Origin: Acidobacteriota bacterium
GTDB taxonomy: Bacteria > Acidobacteriota > Vicinamibacteria > Vicinamibacterales > UBA8438
Direction of reading: 5' to 3'
DNA length: 64,000 nucleotides
NCBI GenBank assembly: GCA_009861545.1
Contig: VXME01000160.1
Span: 114,262 to 178,261, forward strand
Below, piece after piece: positions 41,414 through 51,883 of the stretch; positions within the stretch are counted from its first letter, which is position 1; each line of letters starts with the position of its first letter. The position numbers and the translations under genes were made by a program. The notes beneath the pieces are model-generated. The model had not been told where the DNA came from. It searched no databases and was given only the letters and a program-made list of their open reading frames with translations.

Positions 41414-42337
41414 ATGCAGACACGCTGGGCGGGATGCGGCACGGCCCTCGTCACGCCGTTCACGGCGAGCGGCGCCGTGGACGAGGCGGCGGTCAGGCGG
41501 CTGGCGCGGCGGCAGATCGACGGCGGCGTGCACTTCCTGGTCCCCTGCGGGACGACCGGAGAGAGCCCTACGCTTTCCCACGCGGAGAAGGTGCGCGTCG
41601 TCGAGCTCGTGGTCGATGAGGCCGGCGGCGCCGTGCCGGTGCTGGCGGGCGCGGGCGGCTACGACACGCGGGCCGCGATCGACCTCGTGCGCGACCTCGC
41701 GCGGGCCGGCGCAACCGGCATCCTCTCGGTCACGCCGTACTACAACAAGCCCACCCCGGAGGGGCTCTTCCGGCACTACACCGCCATTGCGAACAGCACC
41801 GACCTGCCGATCGTGCTGTACAACGTGCCGGGCCGGACCGCCTGCAACATCGCCCCGGCCACGCTGCTGCGGCTCGTGGAGATCGCCAACATCGTCGGCG
41901 TGAAGGAGGCCTCCGGCGACCTCGGACAGATTTGCGAGATCTGCCGCACGGTGCCGGACGACTTCTGCGTGCTCTCCGGCGACGACGCGTTCACGCTCGC
42001 GGTGATGGCTCTGGGCGGCACGGGGGTGATCTCGGTGACCTCGAACGAGGCGCCGGACGCCATGGCGGCGCTCGTCGATCAGGCGGCGGCGGGCGACTTC
42101 ACGGCCGCGCGCGCGACCCACGAGCGGCTGCTGCCGCTGATGCAGGTGAACTTCGTCGAGTCGAATCCGATCCCGGTCAAGGCCGCGATGGCCGAGCTCG
42201 GGCTCCTCGACCTGCACTACCGTCTGCCCATGGCCCCGCCGGCGCCCGCCGCGCGCGCGCGCATCGCCGAGGTGCTGGCGGCGACCGGGCTGTCGAGAGC
42301 GGCTGGTTCACCGGCGCGGCAGGCCTCGCCGGCATGA
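41414..42337 (+). CDS. dapA: 4-hydroxy-tetrahydrodipicolinate synthase
   Basis: A 307-residue DapA of the class-I aldolase family, which joins pyruvate to aspartate semialdehyde. The Schiff-base Lys164 is in VGVKEASGDL, Tyr136 in LYNVPGRTACN, the Thr pair in PCGTTGES, and the family's SVTPYYNKPTPEGL is present. The C-terminal 15 residues are an unconserved Ala/Ser-rich tail. Start 41414 is 15 bases after dapB. Known enzymes are often feedback-inhibited by lysine; residues for that are not clearly readable here. Confidence 0.94.
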   Translation: MQTRWAGCGTALVTPFTASGAVDEAAVRRLARRQIDGGVHFLVPCGTTGESPTLSHAEKVRVVELVVDEAGGAVPVLAGAGGYDTRAAIDLVRDLARAGATGILSVTPYYNKPTPEGLFRHYTAIANSTDLPIVLYNVPGRTACNIAPATLLRLVEIANIVGVKEASGDLGQICEICRTVPDDFCVLSGDDAFTLAVMALGGTGVISVTSNEAPDAMAALVDQAAAGDFTAARATHERLLPLMQVNFVESNPIPVKAAMAELGLLDLHYRLPMAPPAPAARARIAEVLAATGLSRAAGSPARQASPA

Positions 42338-42415
42338 GATCCCGTGTCTCCGAGCCGGCGGCCACGCCCTGAACACGTCGCCCCAGGCGGAGATTGATAC
42401 CGAGTCGAAACGCAC

Positions 42416-43245
42416 ATGGAACTCGCCGAGCGCATTCAGCAACTCCATGCCCGGGCGGCCGAGGCCGACCGGGAAGAAGCCCGCGCCGCGTTCGCGGCGC
42501 TCAGGAGAGAGCTCGCGGCGGGCCGCGTGCGCGCCGCCGAGCCGGATCCGTCGTCGCCGACCGGCTGGCGCGTCAACGCCTGGGTCAAGCAGGGCATCCT
42601 GGTCGGATTCCGCTGCGGCGACGTCGTGGCGTTCGACTCCCCGAGCGCCGACTCGCCCTGGCTGGACAAGGACACCTTGCCGCTTCGCCCCCTCTCGACC
42701 GGGTCGAACGTGCGGCTCGTACCGGGCGGCTCCTCGGTGCGCGACGGGGCCTTTCTCGGCCGCGGGGTCATCTGCATGCCGCCGATGTACATCAACATCG
42801 GCGCCTACGTGGGTGACGGCAGCCTGATCGATTCCCACGCCCTGGTCGGATCCTGCGCGCAGGTCGGCAGCGGCGTCCACGTCAGCGCCGGAGCCCAGAT
42901 CGGCGGCGTGCTCGAGCCGGTCGGCGCCCTGCCGGTGATCGTGGAGGACGACGCGCTGGTGGGCGGCAACACCGGCCTCTACGAGGGCGCCGTCGTCAAG
43001 CGCCGGGCGGTCATCGGCGCCGGCACCGTGCTGACCGGCTCCACCCCGATCTACGATCTGCCGCGGGGACGCATCATCCGGCCGGCCGCGGGCGAGCCGA
43101 CGGTCGTGCCGGAGGGTGCGGTCGTCGTCCCCGGGGCGCGCGCCGTCACCAGTGGCGCGGGGCCCGACTGGGGGCTGTCGCTCGCCACACCGGTCATCGT
43201 CAAGTACCGCGACGACCGCACCGACACACGCACGGAGCTCGAAAC

Positions 43246-43258
<13 letters not shown>
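42416..43258 (+). CDS. dapD: tetrahydrodipicolinate N-succinyltransferase
   Basis: A 280-residue DapD that moves succinyl from succinyl-CoA to tetrahydrodipicolinate. The N-terminal helical domain (1-60) leads into GWRVNAWVKQGILVGFRCGD and then a left-handed beta-helix of hexapeptide repeats from about 100 to 230 (FLGRGVICMPPMYINIGAYV; DSHALVGSCAQVGSGVHVSA). Its presence shows the succinylase route to meso-diaminopimelate. It overlaps the following M20 peptidase gene by 13 bases. Confidence 0.93.
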
Positions 43259-44265
<1,007 letters not shown>

Positions 44266-44283
44266 CGGCCCTACCGGCGGCCG

Positions 44284-44454
44284 CTAACCGCTACCGTCGC
44301 TCCGGATCGTCGGGGCACCCGCGTTGCGGTCCTGCCAACCCGTGATGCGGCCTTCCAGGTGCGCCAGTCGTTCGCCCAAGGTCCGGATCTCGCGAACGAT
44401 CCACAGCGCGGCGGCGAGAATCATCGCCGGCGTGACCCAGGGCGGCCATTCCAT
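44284..44454 (-). CDS. small single-helix membrane protein
   Basis: A 56-residue frame starting MEWPPWVTPAMILAAALWIV, giving one membrane helix, then a short amphipathic, coiled-coil-like stretch (REIRTLGERLAHLEGRITG) and a polar tail. I do not recognise the family; small holin-like or phage-shock-like proteins have the same layout. It converges on the dapE-like gene and is 18 bases from its stop. The rest of this gap (44455-44568) shows no other gene. Confidence 0.5.
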   Translation of the reverse strand: MEWPPWVTPAMILAAALWIVREIRTLGERLAHLEGRITGWQDRNAGAPTIRSDGSG

Positions 44455-44568
44455 CGACCAAGTATAGTGCTTGCAGTTACCGCGGGGCCACATCCGCGTT
44501 CGATCCACTCCGACCGTCGCCACCTCCACGGCGACCGGAGGACGGGTTACTGGTGAACATCGAAGCCG

Positions 44569-45744
44569 CTACCGGCGCACTACCTCCGCATCGAGGATCT
44601 CCACCCTGTCGACCGGCGTCTCCCCTTCCGTCGGCACCGCTTCGATCCGCGCCACGACGTCGAGCCCCTCGACGACGACGCCGAACACGGTGTAGACGCC
44701 GTCGAGCGCCGGGGCCGCGGAGGTCACGATGAAGAACGACGTAGACGCGCTGGCCGGATCGTCGAGGCGCGCCATGGACACGATGCCCCGCACGTGCCGC
44801 GTGTCGTTGAACTCCGGCTGCATGTTCTGCACGAAGCGCTGCTGGCGGTCGGTGAGCGGCTCGCGGCGGGTCGGCAGGTGGCCGCTCTGGATGACGAAGC
44901 CGGGCACCACCCGGTGGAACGAAATGCCGTCGTAGACGCCCGAGTCGACCAGCCGCAGGAAGTTGCGGACGTGGTTCGGGGCGCGGTCCGGATACATGTC
45001 GATCGCGATGCGGCCGTGGGTGGTGTTCAGGACCGCTCGGAAGGCGGCGAGCTCGGCGTCGGTCTCGGTCGTGAACGGCGGGATTTCCGGCGGGGGCTTG
45101 TCGCGGATCGTCACCCGGTGCACGGCGACCCGCTCGGCGGCGCGGCCCGCGGCGTCGACCGGCGTCCGGGAGATGCGGGTGACGACATCCATCCCGTCGG
45201 CCACCTGGCCCCAGATGGTGTGCTGCCCGTCGAGCCCCGGCTGGTCGACGACGCAGATGAAGAACTGCGAGCCGCCGCTGCCCGGCTGTGCGGGAACCAG
45301 CACCGCCGAGACCGTGCCCCGCACGTGCCGGGCGTCGCTGAACTCGGCGTCGACGAGGCCGAGACCGCCCTGGCCGTACTCCGCGGCGCGTTCCGGATCG
45401 GCCGTGAACGGGTCGCCGCCCTGGACGATGCCGTTGGCCACCATGCGGTGGAAGGTGGTGCCGTCGAAGTGCCCGTCCCCGGCGAGCTGCATCACCAGAC
45501 CGACGTGGTTGGGAGCCAGATCCGGCCGCAGATCGATGGCGATCGTGCCGCGATCGGTCTCGAAGACCGCCTGCTTGCCGCTCATCTCCTCGAGCGTGAG
45601 CGGGGTGACGAAGGGCTCGCCGGCCTGAGCGGCCAGCGCCGGCGCAGACAGCCACCCCAGCACGGGGACCGCCGCCAGCCAGACGAGTCGATGGAATCCG
45701 CGGCGGGCGCCCCGCCGCACTCGAAGCAACGCACCAAGTTTCAT
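44569..45744 (-). CDS. periplasmic double-domain cyclophilin-type peptidyl-prolyl isomerase
   Basis: A 391-residue exported protein: a long basic signal peptide (hydrophobic core VWLAAVPVLGWLSAPALAA), then two cyclophilin domains. The first (about 60-205) has VFETDRGTIAIDLRPDLAPN, GTTFHRMVANGIVQGGDP and SGGSQFFICV; the second (about 235-390) has TTHGRIAIDMYPDRAPNHVR, GISFHRVVPGFVIQSG and STSFFIVTSAAPALDGVYTV. Tandem bacterial cyclophilins catalyse proline isomerisation for folding of exported proteins. Start 45744 is the ATG that opens the signal peptide. Divergent from the PEGA gene, with 35 bases between. Confidence 0.87.
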   Translation of the reverse strand: MKLGALLRVRRGARRGFHRLVWLAAVPVLGWLSAPALAAQAGEPFVTPLTLEEMSGKQAVFETDRGTIAIDLRPDLAPNHVGLVMQLAGDGHFDGTTFHRMVANGIVQGGDPFTADPERAAEYGQGGLGLVDAEFSDARHVRGTVSAVLVPAQPGSGGSQFFICVVDQPGLDGQHTIWGQVADGMDVVTRISRTPVDAAGRAAERVAVHRVTIRDKPPPEIPPFTTETDAELAAFRAVLNTTHGRIAIDMYPDRAPNHVRNFLRLVDSGVYDGISFHRVVPGFVIQSGHLPTRREPLTDRQQRFVQNMQPEFNDTRHVRGIVSMARLDDPASASTSFFIVTSAAPALDGVYTVFGVVVEGLDVVARIEAVPTEGETPVDRVEILDAEVVRR

Positions 45745-45779
45745 CTGCACACCTCGCCCTGATCTAATAGCATGATCGG

Positions 45780-46735
45780 ATGCCTCTGCTGAGCGAACCC
45801 GAACCAGTACCCCGTTCGGGCCGGGGATGGCTGTTCCTGCTCGTCGCGCTGGCCTTGGCCGCCGGCGCAGGCTACTACCTGTACCAGTCGGGGATTCTGA
45901 CACCGTCCGAGGACGCCGACCGCCGCGTGGCCGCCGACGCGCCGGCCTCGTCCCGGCCCGCCCCGGCGGCACCGGTGGCGCCGGAGCCCGAACCGGCCGC
46001 GGGGGGGGGGGGGGGGGCGGGGGGCGGCCGCGCCCCCCCCCCCCCCCGCCCCGCCCCCCCCCCCCCCCCCCCCCACCCCCCCCCCCCCCCCCCCCCCCCC
46101 CCGCGCCCCCCGGGGCGCCCCCCCCCCCCAACCCCCCCGCGGCGCGGGCCCCCCCCGGGGGCCCCGCCCCGGCGCCGGAACCCGAGCCCGAGCCGGAGCC
46201 CGCAGCGGCGCCCCCGCCTTCCATCGGGTTGCGCGTCACCAGCGACGTGGACGGCGCCGAGGTGTTCATCGACCGCCGTTATGCCGGCACGACGCCGTTC
46301 GAATCGTACGACGTCGAGCCCGGACGCCACCGCATCAACGTCTCGGCTCCCGGCTACGAAGGCCATGCCGAGGACGTGGAGATCACCGACCGGCTGACGA
46401 ACATCGACGTGCGCTTCCGGCAGGTCCGGCTGGACCAGCGCATCCGGGTCGTCCACAAGCACCGCTTCGGCGACTGCGAGGGCCACCTGGTGGCCACGAC
46501 GCGCGGGATCGCCTACGAGACCGACGACGACGACGCGTTCGAGGTCCGCCTGGACGGTCTCGAGGAGTTCGCGGTCGACTACATGGCGCACAACCTGCGG
46601 CTCAAGGTGCGGGGTGGAAGGACCTACAACTTCACGGACGGCGAGGAGAACGCCGACGCCCTGTTCGTGTTCCACCGGGCGGTGGAGGAAGCCAGGGACC
46701 GGCTCGCCCGCGGGGAGTCGCCGGCAGCTCCATGA
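45780..46735 (+). CDS. PEGA-domain membrane protein, frame broken by a homopolymer tract
   Basis: The N-terminal part (45780 frame) has one membrane helix (GWLFLLVALALAAGAGYYLY) and a Pro/Ala/Glu linker. The C-terminal part, in a different frame, has a PEGA domain (LRVTSDVDGAEVFIDRRYAG; PGRHRINVSAPGYEGHAEDV) and a further 100-residue domain (HLVATTRGIAYETDDDD) ending at 46735. The two frames meet in a run of G and C homopolymers (46001-46170), where the reading frame cannot be trusted. The most likely reading is one gene with sequence errors in the tract. PEGA proteins are often surface or envelope structural proteins. The stop overlaps the tag start by four bases. Confidence 0.65.
46001..46170. 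repeat. extreme poly-G / poly-C tract
   Basis: A run of 17 G (46001-46017) is followed by C runs of 15, 21 and 27 bases, with few other bases mixed in. Nothing similar is seen elsewhere in the window. It lies in the Pro-rich linker of the PEGA gene and shifts the frame. It looks like corrupted low-quality sequence over a Pro/Glu/Ala repeat, though a true slippage-prone tract cannot be ruled out. Confidence 0.75.
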
Positions 46736-47316
46736 GCCCGAGGCCGCCCGCCCGCTGCCCGTGGGGCGCGTCCGACCCGCTCTACGTCCCCTATCACGAC
46801 GAGGAGTGGGGGGTGCCGCTGCACGACGACCGGCGCCTCTTCGAGATGCTGGTGCTGGAGGGCGCGCAGGCAGGCCTGAGCTGGCTGACGATTCTTCGCC
46901 GGCGGGAAGGCTATCGCCGCGCCTTCGACTGCTTCGACCCGCGGGCGGTGGCCCGCTACGATGCACGCGACGTCGAGCGCCTGCTGGCCGACGGCGGGAT
47001 CATCCGGAACCGGTTGAAGATCGACTCGGCCATCAACAACGCCCGCGCGTTCCTGGCCGTGCAGGAGGAGTTCGGCAGCTTCGACCGCTACGTCTGGGGT
47101 TTCGTCGACGGCCGCCCGACCCAGAACGCCTGGACGACGCTGGAGGAAGTGCCGGCGCAGACGCCGGTATCGAACGCGATGAGCAGGGACCTGAGGAAAC
47201 GGGGCTTCACCTTCGTCGGCCCCACCATCTGCTACGCCCACATGCAGGCCACCGGCATGGTCAACGACCACCTGGTGGGCTGCTTCCGTCATCGCGAGGT
47301 CCGGCTGCTGCCCTGA
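46732..47316 (+). CDS. tag: DNA-3-methyladenine glycosylase I
   Basis: A 194-residue Tag enzyme that removes 3-methyladenine from alkylated DNA. Zinc ligands match the family: Cys in ARCPWG and His in YVPYHDEEWG near the N terminus, and His/Cys in MVNDHLVGCFRH at the C terminus. The base-binding core includes LEGAQAGLSWLTILRRREGY. The start ATG overlaps the stop of the PEGA gene (ATGA), which also supports that the PEGA frame ending at 46735 is real. Confidence 0.93.
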   Translation: MSPRPPARCPWGASDPLYVPYHDEEWGVPLHDDRRLFEMLVLEGAQAGLSWLTILRRREGYRRAFDCFDPRAVARYDARDVERLLADGGIIRNRLKIDSAINNARAFLAVQEEFGSFDRYVWGFVDGRPTQNAWTTLEEVPAQTPVSNAMSRDLRKRGFTFVGPTICYAHMQATGMVNDHLVGCFRHREVRLLP

Positions 47317-47358
47317 GCGCCGGTCGAGCTCGACGCGGGCGCCGGGAAACCCGGGCGT

Positions 47359-48201
47359 TCACGGCGGGCTCGCGGTGACCGCACGGATGCGCTGCAGGGC
47401 TATCGCCGCGGCGTGCACCACGTTCAACGAATCGACGGCCGGCTCGATGTCGATCCTGACCCGCTCGTCGCACAGATCGAGCGCGTCCCGGCTGACGCCG
47501 TCGCCCTCGTTGCCGAGCAGCAGAGCGAGCCCGGCAGCGGAGCCGCGCCCGCGGCGCACGAACGCCTCGATCTCGGTCGCCGGTTCCAGCGGCGTCAGAG
47601 CGACCACGCGCGCTCCATCGTCCCGGACCCGCGCCAGCACGCCGGGCCAATCGCCCGCCACCCGAAACGGGAGCTGCAGGGTCGTTCCCATCGACGTCCG
47701 GATCGCCTTGCGGTAGAGCGGGTCCGCGCAGGTCGGCGACAGCACCACCCCGGCCGCGCCGAACGCGGCCGCGTTGCGGAAGATCGAGCCGACGTTGTCC
47801 GGGTCGGATACGCCCTCGAGCACGACGAGCGGACGTCCCGGCGCGGCGCGCGGAAGCCCGGCGCCGTGTGTCCCGGGCCTCGGACGCTCTCCCAGGGCCA
47901 GGCAACCACGATGGAACCGGAAGCCGGTCACGAGCCGCAACTGCGCGGCGTCGGCGACGTAGACGTCGGGCCGGCGTTCGTCGCCGCAGGCCGCCAGGGC
48001 CGGCGCCAGCCCATCCAGCGCGCCGTCGATGACCCGCAGCGACCGCGCGCGGAAGCGCGACGCCAGCAGGCGCTCGACCGCCAGCCGCCCCTCTGCAACG
48101 AAGAGCCCGCGATCACGCATCAGCGCCGGGTCAGAGACGATGCGGAAGTCGTCCAGGCGGGGATCGTCGACGGCGGCGACCCGGATGCGATGGATCGGCA
48201 C
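47359..48201 (-). CDS. SpoU/TrmH family RNA 2'-O-methyltransferase
   Basis: A 280-residue RNA ribose methyltransferase with the SPOUT knot. Motif 1 is VLEGVSDPDNVGSIFRNAAA, motif 2 is LLLGNEGDGVSRDAL and motif 3 is DSLNVVHAAAIALQRI; these form the SAM-binding trefoil. The N-terminal part (about 20-110) is the substrate-binding domain (FVAEGRLAVERLLAS). The target RNA is not clear; rRNA or tRNA are both possible. The start is taken as GTG 48201, two bases after the GNAT gene's stop; no good ATG exists, so the exact start is uncertain. Confidence 0.85.
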   Translation of the reverse strand: MPIHRIRVAAVDDPRLDDFRIVSDPALMRDRGLFVAEGRLAVERLLASRFRARSLRVIDGALDGLAPALAACGDERRPDVYVADAAQLRLVTGFRFHRGCLALGERPRPGTHGAGLPRAAPGRPLVVLEGVSDPDNVGSIFRNAAAFGAAGVVLSPTCADPLYRKAIRTSMGTTLQLPFRVAGDWPGVLARVRDDGARVVALTPLEPATEIEAFVRRGRGSAAGLALLLGNEGDGVSRDALDLCDERVRIDIEPAVDSLNVVHAAAIALQRIRAVTASPP

Positions 48202-48203
48202 GG

Positions 48204-48797
48204 CTACGCCGACCGCACCACCTGCCGCCGGCTGCGGTGCCGGTCGAGCACCTCCAGGCCGATGCGCTTGCTCAGATAGACCTTCGACTCGCGGCTGTCG
48301 GCGGCGTCCGGCTCGAACTTGATCACGTTGAACTCGAACTGGTCCAGGGTGCTGCGCATGTCGTAGAAGCAGTTCTTCGTCTTGACGACGATCTCGCTGA
48401 ACCCGTTGTCGTGGGCCCACGCCTCCTGCTCTTCGGTAAGGGCCCGGAAGAACCCGCGCCCCCGCCAGTCGCGGCGCGTCCCGCCGAGCCAGTTGTAGAG
48501 CACCTTGCGATCCTGGAACTCGACGGTCGGCTGGAGCCGGGCCACCAGATCGGCCAGCTTCGGCTCCGTCTCGTGGATGCGGATCTCGTGCGAGACCTTG
48601 TAGGCAACCGGCACCACCGTGCCGGGATCGTCGGGCAGGGGCGCCTCGGCCATCAGGATCTGGTGATCGCGCTCGTCCAGCCGCCGAACCACCTCGGTAG
48701 CCGTCTTCCTGCTCGGGAACTCGCCGAAGTACTCCTCGATGTACTCGATTTCCAGTGCGCCCTGCTGCAACCCGTACTCGCGGATCCGGTACTCCAT
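48204..48797 (-). CDS. GNAT family N-acetyltransferase
   Basis: A 197-residue acetyltransferase. Motif A is unusual but readable: GTRRDWRGRGFFRALTEEQE near residue 115 gives the R/Q-x-x-G-x-G/A CoA loop, followed by AWAHDNGFSEIVVKTKNCFY. The C-terminal VKTKNCFYDMRSTLDQFEFN and SKVYLSKRI are also seen in uncharacterised GNATs. Substrate unknown. It is upstream of, and nearly touching, the SpoU methyltransferase (2 bases), so acetylation of a translation-related target is possible. Start at 48797 (MEYRIREYG) is preferred over 48818. Confidence 0.75.
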   Translation of the reverse strand: MEYRIREYGLQQGALEIEYIEEYFGEFPSRKTATEVVRRLDERDHQILMAEAPLPDDPGTVVPVAYKVSHEIRIHETEPKLADLVARLQPTVEFQDRKVLYNWLGGTRRDWRGRGFFRALTEEQEAWAHDNGFSEIVVKTKNCFYDMRSTLDQFEFNVIKFEPDAADSRESKVYLSKRIGLEVLDRHRSRRQVVRSA

Positions 48798-48829
48798 GGT
48801 GATTGGCGCGAGCATCATACACTGCGCAC

Positions 48830-49783
48830 ATGCCGGAGCTTCCCGATGTGGAGGTCTACGTCGAGTGCCTCGCGGCGCGCCTCGTCGGAGAGCGGATCGA
48901 GCGTGTCCGGCTGCTGCGTCCGTTCGTTCTCCGCTCCGTCGCGCCGCCCCTCGACGCCGTGGAAGGACGGACCGTCCGCACCGTCGAGCGCCTCGGCAAA
49001 CGCGTCGTCATCGGCCTGTCCGGCGAGCTGTTCCTCGTTCTGCACCTGATGATCGCCGGCCGCCTGCGGTGGCGCGACCGCGGGACGCGGATCCCGCGCA
49101 AGCTCGGCCTGGCCGCGTTCGACTTCTCCAGCGGCACCCTGCTGCTGACCGAGGCCGGTTCCATCAAGCGCGCCGCGCTGCACCTGGTTGCGGGGCGCGC
49201 CGGCCTGTGCGAGCACGATCGCGGCGGCATCGAGGTGCTCGCCTGCGATCCCGGCGCCTTCCGGGATGCGCTCGTGCGCGAGAACCACACGCTCAAGCGG
49301 AGCCTGACCGACCCGCGCCTCTTCTCCGGCATCGGCAACGCCTACTCCGACGAGATTCTGCACGCCGCCGGCCTCTCGCCGGTCAAGCTGACGCACCGCC
49401 TGACGGCGGCGGAGATCGCCCGGCTGCACGAAGCGGCGCGGACGACCCTGCGGGCCTGGACGGAGCGGCTGCGGCGGGAAACCGGCGACCGGTTCCCGGA
49501 ACAGGTGACGGCGTTCCATCCCGAAATGGCCGTCCACGGCCGCTACGGCAAGCCGTGCCCGACGTGCGGGTCGCCCGTGCAGCGCATCGCCTACGCGAGC
49601 AACGAGTCGAACTACTGCCCCGCCTGCCAGACCGGCGGCAAGCTGCTCGCCGACCGCGCGATGTCCAGGCTGCTCAGGGGTGACTGGCCCCGGTCGCTCG
49701 ACGAGTGGGACGCGATGAAGGAAGAACGCAGCGTTTCCCGCCCCGCGGCTGATCCGCAGCAACGCGAACGTGCCGGGAACTGA
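48830..49783 (+). CDS. Fpg/Nei family DNA glycosylase
   Basis: A 317-residue formamidopyrimidine/endonuclease VIII-like glycosylase with AP lyase activity. The N terminus after Met is PELPDVEVYVECL, the catalytic Pro-Glu. The H2TH domain is around 140-210 (RLFSGIGNAYSDEILHAAGL), and the C-terminal zinc finger CPTCGSPVQRIAYASNESNY with CPACQ has all four Cys. A 30-residue tail follows. Fpg and Nei cannot be separated with certainty. The start is set by the need for Pro as second residue. Confidence 0.9.
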   Translation: MPELPDVEVYVECLAARLVGERIERVRLLRPFVLRSVAPPLDAVEGRTVRTVERLGKRVVIGLSGELFLVLHLMIAGRLRWRDRGTRIPRKLGLAAFDFSSGTLLLTEAGSIKRAALHLVAGRAGLCEHDRGGIEVLACDPGAFRDALVRENHTLKRSLTDPRLFSGIGNAYSDEILHAAGLSPVKLTHRLTAAEIARLHEAARTTLRAWTERLRRETGDRFPEQVTAFHPEMAVHGRYGKPCPTCGSPVQRIAYASNESNYCPACQTGGKLLADRAMSRLLRGDWPRSLDEWDAMKEERSVSRPAADPQQRERAGN

Positions 49784-49879
49784 ACGTAGCAGGCGATCCG
49801 CGTCCGGACGCAGCGCAATCGTAACCACCGATCCCCGCCGCCACGACGGTGCGCCGCGGGCGTCCGAGCGCGGCCGCCG

Positions 49880-51883
49880 TCAAGGAGCCACGCCACGGAA
49901 CAAGGCGGCCGCCGTGCCCAACGCCTCCCGGTCGCCCACCAGGATCGCGGTATCGCCCGGCGCGTAGCGGAAGGCGTCGTCGCGGCGGTAGATCGGCGCG
50001 CCGTCTCGCACCACGGCCACCTGGATGGCGCCCGTCCGTCGACGGAGGTCCAGCGTCCGCGCGTTCTCGCCGATGGCCGGCGAGCCGTCCTCGACCTCGA
50101 CCAGCTCGAGCGCGTCGTGGATGCCGAGGTGCTGGAGCGCGTCCAGCGCGAGGTCCGGGGCGGCGGTCCCGCGCAGGAGCCCGTAGTGCTCGCTGCGGAC
50201 CGCATCCAGCTCGTGCGCGATTCGGCCGGCCGGAATCTCGTAGCCCTCCAGCGCCCGCTTGAACAGCTCCAGCGACGCCTCGAACTCCTCGACCACCACG
50301 GCGTCGGCGCCCAGCCGCTGGAGCTCGTCGATGGCGCGCACGTAGCGGGTGCGAACGACGATGCGGGCGGCGGGCGCCAGTTCACGCGCCGCGGCAACGC
50401 CCCGACGTTCCTCCATCGAAGAAGGGATGGCGAAGACGATGATGCGGGCGTGGGCTCCCGCAACGCGCTCGAGCAGCGCGTGCCGGGTGCCGTCGCCGTA
50501 GACGGCCGGTACTCCGTCGGTGCGCGCCTGCCGCACGAGCTCCAGGTTCTGGTCGATGACGGCGCAACGAATCCCCGCCGCGCGCAGCATGCGGGCCAGA
50601 TAGCGTCCCGCCAGGCCGTAGCCGATGACGACGGCGTGGTCGCGGAAGCCGGCGGCGGCCGACTCGTCCTCGTGCTCCGTCCGGCGCCCTGGCGCGCGCC
50701 CCGCGGAACCGGCGAGCCGCGTCGCGACGGCCTCAGCCACACCGCGGGCCGACCCGATGAGAAACGGCGTCGCCATGAGCGACAGCGCCGCCACCGACAG
50801 GAAGGTCTGGTAGTCGTCGCCGGCGAACAGGCCCAGCGGGAGTCCGGCGGCAGCCAGCACGAACGAGAACTCGCCGACCTGCGCCAGCCCCAGGCCGCTC
50901 CGGAGGGAGATGTCGAGCGGCCGGCCGCGGAGCATGATCGCACCGGTCGCGACGACGGTCTTCAGGACGACGATCGAGACCGCCGCACCGACGACGATCA
51001 GCGGCCGCTCGACGAGCAGCGACAGGTCGAGCAGCATGCCGATCGACGTGAAGAAGACGCCGCTGAACAGCACGCGGAACGGAATGACGTCGGAGAGCGC
51101 CTGCTGGCCGTACTCCGACTCGGAGATGATCAGCCCCGCCAGAAACGCCCCGATGGCGAGCGAGAAACCGGCCGCGGCGCTCACCAGCGCCGTGCCGATC
51201 GCGAAGAAGCCGACGCAGAGCGTGAAGAGATCGCGGTTCCGCTCGGACACCACCCGATCGAGCGTCCAGCGCACCGCGAACCGCCCCCCGACCACCAGCG
51301 CGACCATCGCACCGAGGCTGACCAGCAGTTGCATCCAGACCGACGGCGCGCCCGGCCGGCCGGCGGTCCCGGCGAGCAGCGGGAGCAGCGCCATGATCGG
51401 GACGATGCAGAGGTCCTGGAAGAGCAGGATCGACACCGCCTCCCGCCCGTGCGGCGTGTCGAGCTCGCCCCGGTCCGCATACAGCTTCGTCACCGCCGCG
51501 GTGGACGACATCGCAACCAGGGCGCCGTAGAAGAGCACTCGCGCCAAGGGGATGTCCAGGGCCGTCCCGGCGGCGACCGCCAGCGCCAGCATGCCGGCCA
51601 TCTGCACCCCGCCGGCGATCGCGACCGACCGGCCCCAGCGCAGCACGTCGGAGAGCGACAGCTCGAGGCCGATCTCGAACAGCAACAGCACGACGCCGAT
51701 CTCGGACAGCGCCGCGACCGCCTCCGGATCCGGAATCAGGGCGGTGCCGGACGGACCGATGAGAACGCCCACGACGAGAAAGCCCGCGAGCGGCGGCAGA
51801 TGCAGTCGATGCGCGAGAGCCACGACCGGCAGGGCCAGCCCGGCGATGATCGCCAGGTCGCGCAGGACGCCGAGGTCGTGCAT
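49880..51883 (-). CDS. CPA2-family cation:proton antiporter with RCK domains (KefB/YbaL-like)
   Basis: A 667-residue membrane protein. The first 390 residues carry about twelve helices of the Na+/H+ exchanger fold (LAGFLVVGVLIGPSGTALIP; LLLFEIGLELSLSDVLRWGR; ISILLFQDLCIVPIMALLPL-like region). An RCK_N/TrkA-N domain follows near 420 (HAVVIGYGLAGRYLARMLRA; AVIDQNLELV) and an RCK_C domain near 590-660. It probably exchanges K+ or Na+ for protons under nucleotide control. The start at 51883 opens directly on the first helix. It is a single gene, convergent with the glycosylase. Confidence 0.9.
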   Translation of the reverse strand: MHDLGVLRDLAIIAGLALPVVALAHRLHLPPLAGFLVVGVLIGPSGTALIPDPEAVAALSEIGVVLLLFEIGLELSLSDVLRWGRSVAIAGGVQMAGMLALAVAAGTALDIPLARVLFYGALVAMSSTAAVTKLYADRGELDTPHGREAVSILLFQDLCIVPIMALLPLLAGTAGRPGAPSVWMQLLVSLGAMVALVVGGRFAVRWTLDRVVSERNRDLFTLCVGFFAIGTALVSAAAGFSLAIGAFLAGLIISESEYGQQALSDVIPFRVLFSGVFFTSIGMLLDLSLLVERPLIVVGAAVSIVVLKTVVATGAIMLRGRPLDISLRSGLGLAQVGEFSFVLAAAGLPLGLFAGDDYQTFLSVAALSLMATPFLIGSARGVAEAVATRLAGSAGRAPGRRTEHEDESAAAGFRDHAVVIGYGLAGRYLARMLRAAGIRCAVIDQNLELVRQARTDGVPAVYGDGTRHALLERVAGAHARIIVFAIPSSMEERRGVAAARELAPAARIVVRTRYVRAIDELQRLGADAVVVEEFEASLELFKRALEGYEIPAGRIAHELDAVRSEHYGLLRGTAAPDLALDALQHLGIHDALELVEVEDGSPAIGENARTLDLRRRTGAIQVAVVRDGAPIYRRDDAFRYAPGDTAILVGDREALGTAAALFRGVAP

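Noticed and set aside
44569..46269. A leftward frame joining the cyclophilin with a long Gly-rich N terminus
   Set aside because: The extra part is only the complement of the poly-G/poly-C tract. The cyclophilin starts naturally at 45744 with its signal peptide.
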